A DNA stretch of 63,664 bases from an uncultured Clostridia bacterium (GCA_947630475.1 CANRHR010000013.1:1-63664), one strand, 5' to 3'. Shown: positions 7,110 to 17,092, numbered from the stretch's first letter. Notes: generated by a model not told the origin, from the letters alone. Numbers and translations are program-made.

Positions 7110-7340
7110 ATGGAATATATTTCTCTTCTTAAAGAGTTTGGAGAGAATGTTAAAAATTACAGTGAAACAAAAAATTTTTATTATGAAAATCATAATTGTC
7201 CGGTATTGGGGAATAATACAAAAGTAAAACTCGATTACACATTGATTAATGATGAAACCGATAAAGCTTTGCGCTTTGGGATTTGCGGCGGATGCAAAAC
7301 CTGTTTTTATCATTATGATTTTATTTCAAAAAGATTTTAA
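7110..7340 (+). CDS. Small Cys-rich protein upstream of glnS
   Basis: A 76-residue protein read from the ATG at 7110, which has GGAGG at 7097-7101. It contains a Cys-Pro pair near residue 32 (HNCPVLG) and a CGGCKTC motif near residue 60, which together could bind a metal such as zinc, and it ends in [11 protein letters not shown]. No signal peptide or membrane helix is seen. It is the first gene after a strong promoter and ends 19 bases before the glnS start, so it is probably co-transcribed. I do not recognise the family. Confidence 0.6.
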   Translation: MEYISLLKEFGENVKNYSETKNFYYENHNCPVLGNNTKVKLDYTLINDETDKALRFGICGGCKTCFYHYDFISKRF

Positions 7341-7359
7341 CCTTGGAGGATTTAAAAAA

Positions 7360-9024
7360 ATGAACTCATCAAATAATTTAGGCTCTACAGGCAATTTTAT
7401 ACATAGCTATATAAACGAAGACTTAAAAGGAGAGCTTAATAAGCTTCACACTCGTTTTCCTCCCGAGCCTAACGGCTATCTTCATATAGGTCATGCAAAA
7501 AGTATATGTCTTAATTTCGGTTTGGCTAAATATTACGGAGGAAAATGCAATCTCCGTTTTGATGATACAAACCCATCTAAAGAAGATGAAGAGTTTGTAA
7601 ATTCAATTAAAAACGATATTAAATGGCTTGGCTTTGATTGGGAGGACAGGCTGTTTTTCGCTTCAAGTTATTTTGATAAAATGTATGAATATGCTGTTGA
7701 ACTTATTAAAAAAGGTCTTGCTTTTGTATGCGATATGTCGGCACAGCAGATAAAGCAGTCAAGAGGAAGCCTTACCGAGCCGGGTACAGAAAGCCCGTTT
7801 AGGAACAGAAGCATTGAAGAAAATCTTGATTTGTTTGAAAGAATGAAAAATGGAGAGTTTGCGGACGGAGAAAAGACTTTAAGAGCGAAAATAGATATGT
7901 CCTCTCCAAATATAAATATGAGAGATCCGGTTATTTACAGGATAGCTCATATGACTCATCATGCCTCCGGTGATAAATGGTGTATATATCCTATGTATGA
8001 TTTTGCTCATCCTATAGAGGACGCCATAGAGGGAATAACACATTCAATATGCACAATGGAATTTGAGGATCATCGTCCTCTTTACGATTGGGTAATAAAT
8101 TCAATCGATTTTGAAATAAAGCCCCGTCAGATAGAGTTTGCAAAACTGAATCTTTCAAATACAATTATGGGAAAAAGATTTTTAAGAAACCTTGTCGAGA
8201 CAAACCAGGTTGACGGGTGGGATGATCCGAGGCTTATTACCATATCAGGCATAAGAAGAAGAGGATATACCCCCGAGTCAATAAGAAATTTTTGTGATAT
8301 GATAGGCGTTTCAAAGGCAAACTCCGTTGTAGATACAGCTCAGTTGGAATACTGTATAAGAGAGGATTTAAAGCCAAAGGTGCCGGTTGTTATGGCTGTT
8401 ATAAATCCTATTAAGGTTATTATAACTAATTATCCGGATTCTCAAACGGAAATGCTTGAAATTGAAAACAGTCCCGAAAATGAAAGCCTTGGAAAAAGAG
8501 AAGTTCCTTTCTCAAGAGAAATTTATATTGAGAAAGAAGATTTTATGGAAAATCCTATAAAAAAATATTTCAGACTTTTCCCGGGAAATGAAGTAAGGCT
8601 TAAAGGAGCTTATTTTATAACCTGCACAGATGTTATTAAGGATGATAACGGCGAAATTAAAGAAATTCACTGCACTTATGATCCTGCGACAAAAAGCGGC
8701 CTTAATTTTACGGCAAGAAAAGTTAAGGGAACAATACATTGGGTCGATGCAAAAAGTGCTTTGCCGGCTGAATTTAATTTATACGAAAGTTTGGTTTTGC
8801 CGGATGAAAAAAGTGAAACGGGATACCGTCTTAACCCTGATTCAAAAAGTACTGCAAATGGTTTTGTTGAGCCATATTTAAAAAATACCGAGCCTATGGA
8901 CAGATTCCAGTTTATGAGAAACGGTTATTTTGTTGCGGACAGCAAATATTGTAAAAAAGATCATCTTGTATTTAATAGGATAGTATCCTTAAAAAGCTCT
9001 TTTAAGCCGATATCGGCTGAGTAA
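7360..9024 (+). CDS. glnS: Glutaminyl-tRNA synthetase
   Basis: Charges tRNA-Gln with glutamine using ATP; class I synthetase, 554 residues. The HIGH signature appears as [15 protein letters not shown] near residue 30, and the KMSKS-equivalent as NTIMGKRFL near residue 270. The N-terminal Rossmann domain is followed by the GlnRS-type beta-barrel anticodon-binding region (about 340-550). The ATG at 7360 was chosen because GGAGG at 7345-7349 precedes it; the longer reading frame overlaps the upstream gene in another frame. Many Clostridia instead make Gln-tRNA through GatCAB, and a GlnRS does not exclude that enzyme. The next gene starts 13 bases downstream. Confidence 0.95.
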   Translation: MNSSNNLGSTGNFIHSYINEDLKGELNKLHTRFPPEPNGYLHIGHAKSICLNFGLAKYYGGKCNLRFDDTNPSKEDEEFVNSIKNDIKWLGFDWEDRLFFASSYFDKMYEYAVELIKKGLAFVCDMSAQQIKQSRGSLTEPGTESPFRNRSIEENLDLFERMKNGEFADGEKTLRAKIDMSSPNINMRDPVIYRIAHMTHHASGDKWCIYPMYDFAHPIEDAIEGITHSICTMEFEDHRPLYDWVINSIDFEIKPRQIEFAKLNLSNTIMGKRFLRNLVETNQVDGWDDPRLITISGIRRRGYTPESIRNFCDMIGVSKANSVVDTAQLEYCIREDLKPKVPVVMAVINPIKVIITNYPDSQTEMLEIENSPENESLGKREVPFSREIYIEKEDFMENPIKKYFRLFPGNEVRLKGAYFITCTDVIKDDNGEIKEIHCTYDPATKSGLNFTARKVKGTIHWVDAKSALPAEFNLYESLVLPDEKSETGYRLNPDSKSTANGFVEPYLKNTEPMDRFQFMRNGYFVADSKYCKKDHLVFNRIVSLKSSFKPISAE

Positions 9025-9037
9025 TCGGAGGTTTTGT

Positions 9038-10384
9038 ATGCATAGATCCAGAAAACCAAGGAAAAAGAAAAGTCTTATAGCTAAATTTTTTACGGTTGTA
9101 TTTATAATTTTATTTATATATGTTTTGGCTTTAGGGGCTTATGTAGGCTATACCTATCTTAATTCGGACGAAGGAGATAATTATTTCGATGTTAATAAAA
9201 ATCTCTTTCCTACTAATTTGAATATAATTCCTAAAGTACCCGAAAGAACAAATGTATTGATTATGGGCGTTGATGCCGACCTTACAAGAACGGATACAAT
9301 TATGGTAGCATCTTTTAACTCTGTCGCAAAAGAAGTAAGCATAGTTTCAATACCGAGGGATACTCTTGTTACGGTTCCGGAAGACCGTTGGCAGATTATG
9401 TGCGAAAATGTTTCGGCTTTAAGCAAAAATTCAAGCCGTGAAACAAAAATAAATGCCATTCACGGCTACGGAGGAGAGGAAAACGGAATAGAATTTTTAA
9501 AGCTCCAGCTTGAAGAACTTCTTGATATAGATATTCATTATTATGCAAGAGTAAACTGCGAGGCATTTCGTTATATTGTTGATTCTATAGGCGGAATAGA
9601 ATATGATGTTCCTATGAGAATGTACCATATAGATACCACAAAGGGAAAAGAACTTTATATAGATCTTAAGCCAGGTCTTCAGGTACTTGATGGTGACAAG
9701 GCTGAGCAGCTTGTGCGTTTCCGTTATGGATATCCAAGGCAGGACCTTGACAGAATTGAAACACAGCAGGATTTTTTAAAGGTTTTTGCGGCAACAGTTT
9801 TGGATAAAAAGAATATTATGTCAAATCCTACGGCATATTTAAATACTATTATTAAATATGTTGATACAAATTTGGGAATATCCGATGCCGTTAAATATAT
9901 TAAATATGTTTCTGATATTTCGCCTTCCGATATAAAGGGTTATACTCTTCCCGGAGAGGCTACGGATATAAACGGAGGCTCATATTATATTGTCGATACC
10001 GAAGAAACAGAAAAGCTTGTATACGATATATTTAAAAAACCTGCCGATATGAAAAGCGAAGATGAAGAGCAGGAAGATTATGAGGAAAGCTTTGATAAGG
10101 ATATACAGATCTTAAACGGCGGATATACCTCAGGCTTGGCAGGCAAAAAGCAGGATATGCTTGAAGAGCTTGGATACAATGTTTCTCAGATAGGAGATTA
10201 TTTGGGCAAAAAAGCAAAAAACACAAGAATATATACAAAAAAAGATGATCAAGGACAAGATCTTAAAAAATATTTTATTGATGCTGAAATAATAAAGGAT
10301 TCAAGCCTAAAAGACTGTGATATTTTAATTGTTCTCGGAACTGATGAAACCGAAGATATCCCAAAAACAGAGGACGATGAATAA
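9038..10384 (+). CDS. LytR-CpsA-Psr (LCP) family cell-wall ligase
   Basis: A 448-residue type II membrane protein. A basic cytoplasmic head (MHRSRKPRKKKSL) precedes one membrane helix at about 18-42. The LCP domain (about 65-260) shows NVLIMGVDA, the Asp/Arg motif TRTDTIMV, VSIPRDT, and the Arg-rich RFRYGYPRQDLDRIETQQ. These residues bind the polyprenyl-pyrophosphate substrate and Mg in known members, which transfer teichoic acid or capsule glycans to peptidoglycan. A LytR C-terminal-like domain follows (about 350-440: IQILNGGYTSGLAGK, LIVLGTDETE). The ATG at 9038 follows GGAGG. It sits between glnS and a flavoprotein gene, likely in one operon. Confidence 0.9.
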   Translation: MHRSRKPRKKKSLIAKFFTVVFIILFIYVLALGAYVGYTYLNSDEGDNYFDVNKNLFPTNLNIIPKVPERTNVLIMGVDADLTRTDTIMVASFNSVAKEVSIVSIPRDTLVTVPEDRWQIMCENVSALSKNSSRETKINAIHGYGGEENGIEFLKLQLEELLDIDIHYYARVNCEAFRYIVDSIGGIEYDVPMRMYHIDTTKGKELYIDLKPGLQVLDGDKAEQLVRFRYGYPRQDLDRIETQQDFLKVFAATVLDKKNIMSNPTAYLNTIIKYVDTNLGISDAVKYIKYVSDISPSDIKGYTLPGEATDINGGSYYIVDTEETEKLVYDIFKKPADMKSEDEEQEDYEESFDKDIQILNGGYTSGLAGKKQDMLEELGYNVSQIGDYLGKKAKNTRIYTKKDDQGQDLKKYFIDAEIIKDSSLKDCDILIVLGTDETEDIPKTEDDE

Positions 10385-10418
10385 AACCTTTTGATAAAAA
10401 ACAAAAGAGGATTTATAT

Positions 10419-11654
10419 ATGAAAAATAAGCCTATTTTGGCAATAATAGGCGGCGGCGCTTCCGGAATGACCGCCGCTATTTTTGCCGCAAGAAAAAGTA
10501 AAGGAAAAATAAAAATAATAATTTTGGAAAAAATGGACAGAGTCGGCAAAAAAATTCTTGCCACGGGAAACGGAAGATGCAACTTTTCAAATATTTTTGC
10601 GGACTGTAAAAATTATCACGGCAAAAGCCCTGAGTTTACATCATATGCTTTGTCAAAATTTAATCCGCTTTCCACAATTGATTTTTTTGCCTCAATTGGA
10701 GTCTTATCCAAACAGGAGCAGGACGGAAGAATCTATCCCTATTGTGACAGGGCGTCTTCTGTTTTGGATGCTCTTCGCTTTGAGCTTGACAGGCTTGGCG
10801 TTGAGATAAGAACATCTTTTAAAATAAATGAAATTATAGCCGATAAATCGGGCTTTAAGCTTATATCAAAAAATAACCCTTCTTTATCCGCCCAAAGAAT
10901 AATTATTGCGGCAGGAGGCTGCGCATCTCCAAACTTAGGCTCTGACGGATCCGGTTTCGAGCTTTTAAGGAAACTTTCACATAAAGTAACAAAGCTTTCG
11001 CCGGCGCTTGTTCAGCTTAAAACCGAGGAAAAGGAGGTTAGGTCTTTAAAGGGAATAAAATTTATCGGCAAAGCATCAGCCTATGTAAATGATAAAAAAA
11101 TAGCAGATCAAACAGGAGAAATTCTTTTTACCGATTACGGCTTATCGGGTATTCCTATATTTCAGCTTTCCGTTTTAACGGCTTTGAAAGACAATATTAA
11201 AATAAAACTTGATTTTATGCCGGAATACAGTTATAAGGAAGTATATGAGATTCTTATATCAAGAAGAAAACAACTTTCTCATCTTAGGAGCGAAAATTTT
11301 TTTAATGGCTTGATAAATAATAAAATAGGCTGTATGACAGCAAAAAAATCAGGAATAGAAAAGCTCTCTCTGCCTGTAAAAGATATTTCCGATGAAAATA
11401 TAAAGAAAATGGCAGCTTTGATAAAGCAAACGGTTTTTAATATTTCAGGCACAAAAGGATTTGAAAATGCACAGGTTACCGCCGGAGGAGTATTATGCAG
11501 CGAATTTGATGATAAGACAATGCAGTCAAAGCTGATAAAGGGACTTTATTGTACAGGTGAAATTTATGATATTTGGGGCGACTGCGGAGGATTTAATTTG
11601 CAGTGGGCATTTTCATCCGCCTTTTTAGCCGCCGAAAGCGCAGTTAATTTGTAG
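10419..11654 (+). CDS. BaiN/HI0933-family NAD(P)/FAD-dependent oxidoreductase
   Basis: A 411-residue flavoprotein. The N-terminal dinucleotide-binding motif is IIGGGASGMTAAIFAARK (about residues 6-23), followed by KILATGNGRCNFSN, the GxGRCNxTN-like signature of the HI0933 family. A second nucleotide-binding glycine cluster is IIAAGGCASPNLGSDGSGF, and the C-terminal FAD motif is GLYCTGEIYDIWGDCGGFNLQWAF. Members include BaiN, a bile-acid dehydroxylation reductase, but most have no known substrate, so I name only the family. It starts 34 bases after the LCP gene and is followed 12 bases later by a second flavoprotein. Confidence 0.9.
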   Translation: MKNKPILAIIGGGASGMTAAIFAARKSKGKIKIIILEKMDRVGKKILATGNGRCNFSNIFADCKNYHGKSPEFTSYALSKFNPLSTIDFFASIGVLSKQEQDGRIYPYCDRASSVLDALRFELDRLGVEIRTSFKINEIIADKSGFKLISKNNPSLSAQRIIIAAGGCASPNLGSDGSGFELLRKLSHKVTKLSPALVQLKTEEKEVRSLKGIKFIGKASAYVNDKKIADQTGEILFTDYGLSGIPIFQLSVLTALKDNIKIKLDFMPEYSYKEVYEILISRRKQLSHLRSENFFNGLINNKIGCMTAKKSGIEKLSLPVKDISDENIKKMAALIKQTVFNISGTKGFENAQVTAGGVLCSEFDDKTMQSKLIKGLYCTGEIYDIWGDCGGFNLQWAFSSAFLAAESAVNL

Positions 11655-11666
11655 AGGAGGATAAAT

Positions 11667-13250
11667 ATGCTTCGTTTAACAAACATAAAGATTCCTGTTA
11701 ATACAGAGATAACCCAAAATATTTTAATAAAAAAAGCGGCTAAAATATTAAAGCTTTCTCCGGATAAAATTAAAAATGTTTCTGTTTCAAAAAAGTCGAT
11801 AGATTCCAGAGATAAAAAAGCTGTTTTGTATGTTTTAAGCGTTGATGCTGAGCTTTTTGAAAAAAATCTTGAGAAGCGCTGCCTTGCTCTGAAAAATGTA
11901 TCGGAAATTAAATATACAAATTATGAAGTTGTTAAAAAAAGCTCTTCTTCAAGACCTGTCGTTATAGGCTTTGGGCCTGCCGGTATGCTTTGCGCTCTTG
12001 TTTTGTCAAAGGCAGGGCTTAAGCCCATTGTTTTTGAAAGAGGAGGCAAAGTTGAAAAAAGGCAGAAAGATATTGAAAGCTTTTTTAAAACAGGAATTTT
12101 AAACACAAACTCAAATGTTCAGTTTGGCGAGGGCGGCGCCGGCACTTTTTCAGACGGAAAGCTTACAACGGGAACAAAGGATAAGCGCCAAAGCTATGTT
12201 TTATCGGAATTTGTAAAAGCAGGAGCTCCTAAAGAAATATTATACCTTGCAAAACCTCATATAGGAACCGACAAACTTATTCCTATGGTTAAAAACATAA
12301 GAAAACAAATTGAAGAATTGGGAGGAGAAATTTTCTTTGAGCATAAGCTTGAGGATATTATAATTAAAAACGGAAAGCTATCACAGCTTGTTATAAAAAA
12401 TAATAATGAGATTTTTTCGATATGCGCCGATTATGCAGTTTTGGCAATAGGACACAGCGCAAGGGATACATTTGAAATGCTTTTGAAAAAGCCTGTCGTT
12501 ATATCTCCAAAGCCGTTTTCGGTTGGGGTGAGGATTGAACACAATCAGCAGATGATAAACAAAAGCCAATATGGAGATTTTGACCAATATCTTCCGGCGG
12601 CGGATTATAAGCTTGCCGTACATCTTAAAAACGGAAGAAGTGTTTATACCTTTTGTATGTGTCCGGGCGGTTATGTGGTTGCCGCTGTATCTGAAAAAAA
12701 TTGCCTTGTTACAAACGGCATGAGCTTTTATTTAAGAGATGGAGTTAATGCAAACTCGGCGCTGCTTGTAGGAGTTTATCCATCCGACTTTTTATCAGAT
12801 GATCCTTTGGGAGGGGTTAGCTTTCAAAGAAAACTGGAAAACAAAGCCTACATTGCGGGCGGAGGAGGATACTGCGCTCCTGTGCAGATGGTAGATGATA
12901 TATTAAATGACAGAAAAAGCAGTAAATTTTACGATATAAAGCCTACATACAGACCAAATACAGCTTTTTCCGATATGAGAGAAATATTTCCGGATTATAT
13001 TTATGAATCGCTTAAAATGGGTATAGCAGAAATGGATAAAAAAATAAACGGCTTTGCTTATGGCGGCGCTGTTTTAACGGCTGTTGAAAGCAGGAGTTCC
13101 TCTCCTGTAAGAATAGAAAGAAACGATGAGTTGTGCTCGGCTGTAAAAGGTCTTTATCCATGCGGTGAGGGCTGCGGATATGCCGGAGGGATAGTTTCCG
13201 CCGCTGTTGACGGAATAAAATGCGCCGAAGCTATAATCGAAAGAATTTAG
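11667..13250 (+). CDS. FAD-dependent dehydrogenase-like protein (COG2509 type)
   Basis: A 527-residue flavoprotein of the large uncharacterised FAD-dependent dehydrogenase group. An N-terminal domain of about 90 residues (INKNV-type alpha/beta, rich in Lys) is followed by the FAD-binding GFGPAGMLCALVLSKAG at about 97-113. Next comes NVQFGEGGAGTFSDGKL, a hallmark of the family, and a C-terminal GLYPCGEGCGYAGGI FAD motif. No membrane or secretion signal is seen. It is last in the operon that starts near 7.1 kb, directly after the BaiN-like gene. Pairing of these two orphan flavoproteins may be functional or only positional; the substrate is unknown. Confidence 0.88.
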   Translation: MLRLTNIKIPVNTEITQNILIKKAAKILKLSPDKIKNVSVSKKSIDSRDKKAVLYVLSVDAELFEKNLEKRCLALKNVSEIKYTNYEVVKKSSSSRPVVIGFGPAGMLCALVLSKAGLKPIVFERGGKVEKRQKDIESFFKTGILNTNSNVQFGEGGAGTFSDGKLTTGTKDKRQSYVLSEFVKAGAPKEILYLAKPHIGTDKLIPMVKNIRKQIEELGGEIFFEHKLEDIIIKNGKLSQLVIKNNNEIFSICADYAVLAIGHSARDTFEMLLKKPVVISPKPFSVGVRIEHNQQMINKSQYGDFDQYLPAADYKLAVHLKNGRSVYTFCMCPGGYVVAAVSEKNCLVTNGMSFYLRDGVNANSALLVGVYPSDFLSDDPLGGVSFQRKLENKAYIAGGGGYCAPVQMVDDILNDRKSSKFYDIKPTYRPNTAFSDMREIFPDYIYESLKMGIAEMDKKINGFAYGGAVLTAVESRSSSPVRIERNDELCSAVKGLYPCGEGCGYAGGIVSAAVDGIKCAEAIIERI

Positions 13251-13288
13251 TCTAAAAAATGATTTTTATAAAAATATTTTTAATTTCC

Positions 13289-13316
13289 TTGACTTTAAAA
13301 TTAAAGATGTTATAAT
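13289..13316 (+). promoter_or_regulatory. Promoter of the thrS T-box transcript
   Basis: TTGACT (13289-13294), 16 bases, TATAAT (13311-13316), directly in front of the T-box leader. Confidence 0.75.
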
Positions 13317-13322
13317 GTCTTT

Positions 13323-13585
13323 ATTGATAATGCTTTAATACGTTGACGAGAAGAGTAGTTTGCAGTTTAAATTTTCAGAGAGATATGCGTTTGGTGAAAG
13401 CATTCATTTGCTGCAGATGAAAACCAACTCTGAGTGGCTTTAATACAGCCCGTTTAACCGACGTTAAATGGTTAAGCAATTAATTTTTGCATTAATCGAG
13501 TGGTTTTTACAATTTGGGTGGAACCGCGGGATTTTATTATCTCGTCCCTTTTTACAGCTTTTTGCTGTTTAAAGGGACTTTTTAT
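13323..13585 (+). ncRNA. T-box riboswitch of thrS (tRNA-Thr sensing)
   Basis: A leader with the T-box sequence GGGTGGAACCGCGG (13516-13529), an AGAGAGA segment of Stem I near 13377, and a GGTG/GCATT apical region. A probable specifier codon ACC (Thr) lies at 13423-13425 in GAAAACCAACTC. The terminator pairs GTCCCTTTTTACAGC (from 13544) with GCTGTTTAAAGGGAC (to 13578), then TTTTTAT. Uncharged tRNA-Thr should favour the antiterminator and permit thrS transcription. Confidence 0.9.
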
Positions 13586-13591
13586 TTGAAA

Positions 13592-13665
13592 AACAAGTAA
13601 GCCCTGCGCATCTTAGGCGTTGGATTCTTACTGTTGCTTTGCGGGAGTATAAGCGCTCACTTAAA
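13592..13665 (+). repeat. AAGTAAG-type repeat fragment
   Basis: AACAAGTAAGCCCTGC..., TTAGGCGTTGG, ...TTCTTACTGTTG, then GCGGGAGTATAAG. This matches the family seen near 40.92 and 41.49 kb (AAGTAAG, TTAGGCAGTG, CTTACYGTTG, GGAGTA). It separates the T-box terminator from thrS and probably lies within the thrS mRNA leader. Confidence 0.55.
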
Positions 13666-13693
13666 GCAAAGAATAAATATAGGAGGAAAAAAT

Positions 13694-15628
13694 ATGATTA
13701 AAATTAAATTAAAAGACGGCTCATTTAAGGAGTTTGAAAGCGGGATTACAATTTTTGAGGCTGCACAAAGCTTAAGCGAGGGCTTGGCAAGAAATGCCTG
13801 TGTGGGAATACTTAACGGAAAAACAGCCGATTTAAGGACAAAGTTGGATCAAGACTGTGAATTAAATATTTTAACATTTGATTCTGACGAGGGCAAAAGA
13901 GCATTGCGTCACAGCGCTTCACATATTCTTGCTCAGGCGGTTAAAAGGCTTTATCCCGAAACAAAGCTTGCAATAGGTCCTGCAACGGCAGACGGATTTT
14001 ATTATGATTTTGACAGAGATCCTTTTACGCCTGATGAGCTTGAAAGCATAGAAAAGGAAATGAAAAAAATAGTAAAAGAAAATATAAAAATAGAAAGGTT
14101 TGAACTTCCCAGAGCCGAAGCCTTAAAATTGATGAGTGATGCAGACGAGCCATATAAGGTAGAGCTTATAAATGACCTTCCGGAGGATGCTGTTATATCA
14201 TTTTATAAGCAGGGTGAATTTACAGACTTATGCGCAGGGCCTCATCTTATGTCAACAAAGCCTGTTAAAGCATTTAAGCTTACCTCTGTTGCGGGGGCAT
14301 ACTGGAGAGGCAGCGAAAAAAATAAAATGCTTACAAGAATTTACGGAACTGCTTTTACAAAAAGTGAAGATCTTAAGCAGTATCTTGAAAGAATTGAAGA
14401 AGCCAAAAAACGTGATCACAGAAAAATAGGCAAAGAGCTTGGGCTTTTCACATTTATGGAGGAAGGACCGGGATTTCCTTTCTTTCTTCCTAAGGGCATG
14501 GTGCTTAAAAATACTCTTATAAATTTCTGGCGTGAAATACATGAAAAAGAGGGCTATGTTGAAATTTCAACACCTATGATGTTAAACAGAAAGCTTTGGG
14601 AAACATCAGGACATTGGGGACATTACAAAAATAATATGTATACAACGGTTATAGATGATGAAGATTTTGCTATAAAGCCAATGAACTGTCCCGGCGGTCT
14701 GCTTGTTTATAAATCAAGCCAACATTCATACAGAGATCTGCCGCTTAGAATGGGAGAGCTTGGTCTTGTTCATCGTCATGAAAAATCCGGGCAGCTTCAC
14801 GGGCTTATGAGGGTAAGATGCTTTACACAGGATGATGCGCATATATTTATGACTCCGGAACAAATAAAGGATGAAATAAAGGGTGTTGTTCATATAATAG
14901 ACGAAGTTTACAGTCTTTTCGGATTTAAATATCATGTAGAGCTTTCAACAAGGCCGGAAGACAGCATGGGAAGCGACGAAGATTGGGAATTGGCTACAAA
15001 CGGTCTTAAATCCGCACTTGATGAACTTGGCATGAAATATGTAATAAATGAAGGCGACGGTGCATTTTATGGTCCTAAAATAGATTTTCATCTTGAAGAC
15101 TGCCTTGGAAGAACATGGCAGTGTGGAACAATACAGCTTGATTTTCAGCTTCCTATGCGCTTTGAGGCTGAATATGTAGGCTCAGACAATGAAAAACACA
15201 GACCTATTATGATTCATAGGGTTGTTTTTGGCTCTATTGAAAGATTTATCGGTATACTTACAGAGCATTTTGCAGGCAACTTCCCTACATGGCTTGCTCC
15301 TGTACAGGCAATAGTTTTGCCGATATCCGAAAAATACAATGATTATTCAAAAAAGGTTACAGAGATGCTTAAGGCTGCATCTATAAGAGCAGAAGCAGAT
15401 TTGAGAGCAGAAAAAATAGGATATAAAATACGTGAGGCAAGACACAGCAGGATACCATATCTTCTTGTTGTTGGTGAAAAGGAAGCCCAAAGCAATATGG
15501 TTTCCGTTAAGAGCAGAGGAGAAGATTTGGGAACTAAAAGTATTGAAGATGCTGTTTCAGATATTAAATATGATATAGACAATAAGCTTATAAAAGAAGT
15601 TAAATTAAGTGAAGAAAACAAAAAATAA
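13694..15628 (+). CDS. thrS: Threonyl-tRNA synthetase
   Basis: Charges tRNA-Thr; class II synthetase, 644 residues, the normal length. The domains are in the usual order: TGS at about 1-62 (MIKIKLKDGSFKEFESGITI), an editing domain at about 63-225 with HSASHILAQAV and the zinc/editing motif CAGPH, a catalytic core at about 265-535, and an anticodon-binding domain from about 540. Motif 2 appears as RVRCFTQDDAHIF and motif 3 as GSIERFIGILTEHF. The start is ATG at 13694 with AGGAGG at 13681-13686. Expression is controlled by the T-box leader upstream. Confidence 0.97.
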   Translation: MIKIKLKDGSFKEFESGITIFEAAQSLSEGLARNACVGILNGKTADLRTKLDQDCELNILTFDSDEGKRALRHSASHILAQAVKRLYPETKLAIGPATADGFYYDFDRDPFTPDELESIEKEMKKIVKENIKIERFELPRAEALKLMSDADEPYKVELINDLPEDAVISFYKQGEFTDLCAGPHLMSTKPVKAFKLTSVAGAYWRGSEKNKMLTRIYGTAFTKSEDLKQYLERIEEAKKRDHRKIGKELGLFTFMEEGPGFPFFLPKGMVLKNTLINFWREIHEKEGYVEISTPMMLNRKLWETSGHWGHYKNNMYTTVIDDEDFAIKPMNCPGGLLVYKSSQHSYRDLPLRMGELGLVHRHEKSGQLHGLMRVRCFTQDDAHIFMTPEQIKDEIKGVVHIIDEVYSLFGFKYHVELSTRPEDSMGSDEDWELATNGLKSALDELGMKYVINEGDGAFYGPKIDFHLEDCLGRTWQCGTIQLDFQLPMRFEAEYVGSDNEKHRPIMIHRVVFGSIERFIGILTEHFAGNFPTWLAPVQAIVLPISEKYNDYSKKVTEMLKAASIRAEADLRAEKIGYKIREARHSRIPYLLVVGEKEAQSNMVSVKSRGEDLGTKSIEDAVSDIKYDIDNKLIKEVKLSEENKK

Positions 15629-15634
15629 TTAACT

Positions 15635-15680
15635 GCCGATAAGCAAGACTCCCGCCTTTTAAGGTGGCGAGTGCTTGCGA
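15635..15680. repeat. AAGTAAG-type hairpin repeat
   Basis: CCGATAAGCAAGACTCCCGCC pairs with GGTGGCGAGTGCTTGC after a short TTTTAA loop. It lies in the convergent gap after thrS and has the same plan as the hairpins near 2.70 and 53.57 kb. It could serve as a thrS terminator, but no T-run follows. Confidence 0.6.
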
Positions 15681-15738
15681 AATCATAAGTTCAGAAATTG
15701 CTTATTATTTAGAGGTTTAATATTTTGGATAATTTTGT

Positions 15739-16200
15739 TTATAATTCTTTGATGAAAATATTATTTTTCTTGAAAAATTTTTTTATTATGTCTTCCCATT
15801 TTATATCAAAGCTTTTATCTAACGAAAAATTTTTTTGACTTGTTCCTGTTGTTCCCATAATGGCATTATTTTCATAGCTGATATTTAAAAATGCAGCGGC
15901 AGCATTAGGATCTATATTTTTAACGGCATTTTCATCAAGAGAAAAAATAATTTTCATAAGTTTTGGCTTTTTCTTTCCTTTTATAAGCTGAAATATAATT
16001 CCTTTAAGCTCTGACCATTTTGCAAAATATCTTTCTTCGTTATCTTTAAGATACTGTTTGTTTATTCCTCCGTTTATCTCATATCTAACGATAGTTTCTA
16101 ATTCAATGCTTCTTACTTCAAGCCCGTCAAAGCTGTTTCCTCTGAAAAGCTTATCCATAAAATCTTTTATATCGGCATCTTCTATCTTAAAAGCAAGCAT
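15739..16200 (-). CDS. DUF5721-like protein
   Basis: A 153-residue cytoplasmic protein. It begins MLAFKIEDADIKDFMDKLFRG, the pattern I associate with the DUF5721 family of Clostridia, and has an internal FAKWSELKGIIFQLIKGKKKP segment. A predicted beta-rich middle (ending NNAIMGTTGTSQKNF) and a basic C-terminal helix follow. The ATG at 16200 has AAGGG eight bases upstream; a GTG nine bases earlier is less well placed. It is a single gene, convergent with thrS and divergent from the CBS-domain gene. Function is unknown and family naming is from memory. Confidence 0.65.
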   Translation of the reverse strand: MLAFKIEDADIKDFMDKLFRGNSFDGLEVRSIELETIVRYEINGGINKQYLKDNEERYFAKWSELKGIIFQLIKGKKKPKLMKIIFSLDENAVKNIDPNAAAAFLNISYENNAIMGTTGTSQKNFSLDKSFDIKWEDIIKKFFKKNNIFIKEL

Positions 16201-16265
16201 TTTTATCACCCTTATTATTAAAAAATTTATGAAATATAAGATTTATTTTATCATAAATTAATTTG

Positions 16266-16400
16266 CTTTACAAGCTTACTCGAATTGCTATTGCAAGGCT
16301 TACTTGTTAGTTAAGCTCTTTTAATTTTTTTATTTATATGGTATAATTTAACCGACAAGTAGATCGTAAGCTTAATTAAGTAAACAACGCAATTTTTTGA
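16266..16400. repeat. Degraded AAGTAAG-type repeats and -10 element
   Basis: TTACAAGCTTACTCG...GGCTTACTTGTTAG (16268-16310) and AACCGACAAGTAGATCGTAAGCTTA (about 16351-16375) are partial members of the repeat family. A TATAAT at 16344-16349 without a clear -35 may drive the CBS-domain gene. Confidence 0.45.
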
Positions 16401-16447
16401 TAAAATTTAAAATATATAAGTTAATATAATTAGCAGGGGGTATCTAT

Positions 16448-17092
16448 ATGTATGTATATGAAAGAATGAACGGCAACGCTGTAACAGCCGATCCTGATTT
16501 TTCCGTTTCAAAAGCATTTCAGATTATGACAAACACAAAGCATTCAAGGCTTCCTGTTGTTGATTCAAACGGCAGACTTTTGGGGCTTATAACCGAAAAG
16601 CTTTTGGCGGAGGTTAATCCTTCAAAAGCAATTTCGCTTAACTTTTATGAAATAAATTATCTTTTGAGCAAGACAAAGGTTAAGGATGTTATGAAAACGG
16701 GTATTTTTAAAATAAACAAAAATAGGCTCATAGAAGAGGCTGCTGTTATTATGAAAGAAAATCAAATAGGTATGCTTCCTGTTACAGATGAAAATGAAAT
16801 ACTTGCAGGAGTAATTACAAGGATGGATATTTTTAAAGCATTTATAGAAATGATGGGTATTAAAGCAAAAGGAACAAGGCTTACCATAAAAACAAAGCAT
16901 GGAAGTTCCGATATTTCTGATATTGTAAATATAATTTCTGTACATAATATAAATATACTTCATATTTCAAGCTTTAATAATAAATCTTACACAGAAACTG
17001 TAATAAAACTGGAAACAAATAAATCCGATTCTGTGATAAATGAATTAAAAAATAAAGGATATGAAATTTTATCTGTTATATCAGAAAATTAG
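16448..17092 (+). CDS. CBS-domain protein with C-terminal ACT-like domain
   Basis: A 214-residue cytoplasmic protein of the AcuB-like class. The first CBS motif covers about 1-60 (AFQIMTNTKHSRLPVVDSNGRLLGLIT). The second covers about 80-140 (AAVIMKENQIGMLPVTDENEILAGVITRMD). An ACT-like region covers about 142-212 (GTRLTIKTKHGSSDISDIVNIISVHNINILHIS). CBS pairs bind adenosyl nucleotides and ACT domains often bind amino acids, so a sensor role is likely; the output is unknown. The ATG at 16448 is preceded by CAGGGGG. It is a single gene closed by a strong terminator at 17121. Confidence 0.82.
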   Translation: MYVYERMNGNAVTADPDFSVSKAFQIMTNTKHSRLPVVDSNGRLLGLITEKLLAEVNPSKAISLNFYEINYLLSKTKVKDVMKTGIFKINKNRLIEEAAVIMKENQIGMLPVTDENEILAGVITRMDIFKAFIEMMGIKAKGTRLTIKTKHGSSDISDIVNIISVHNINILHISSFNNKSYTETVIKLETNKSDSVINELKNKGYEILSVISEN

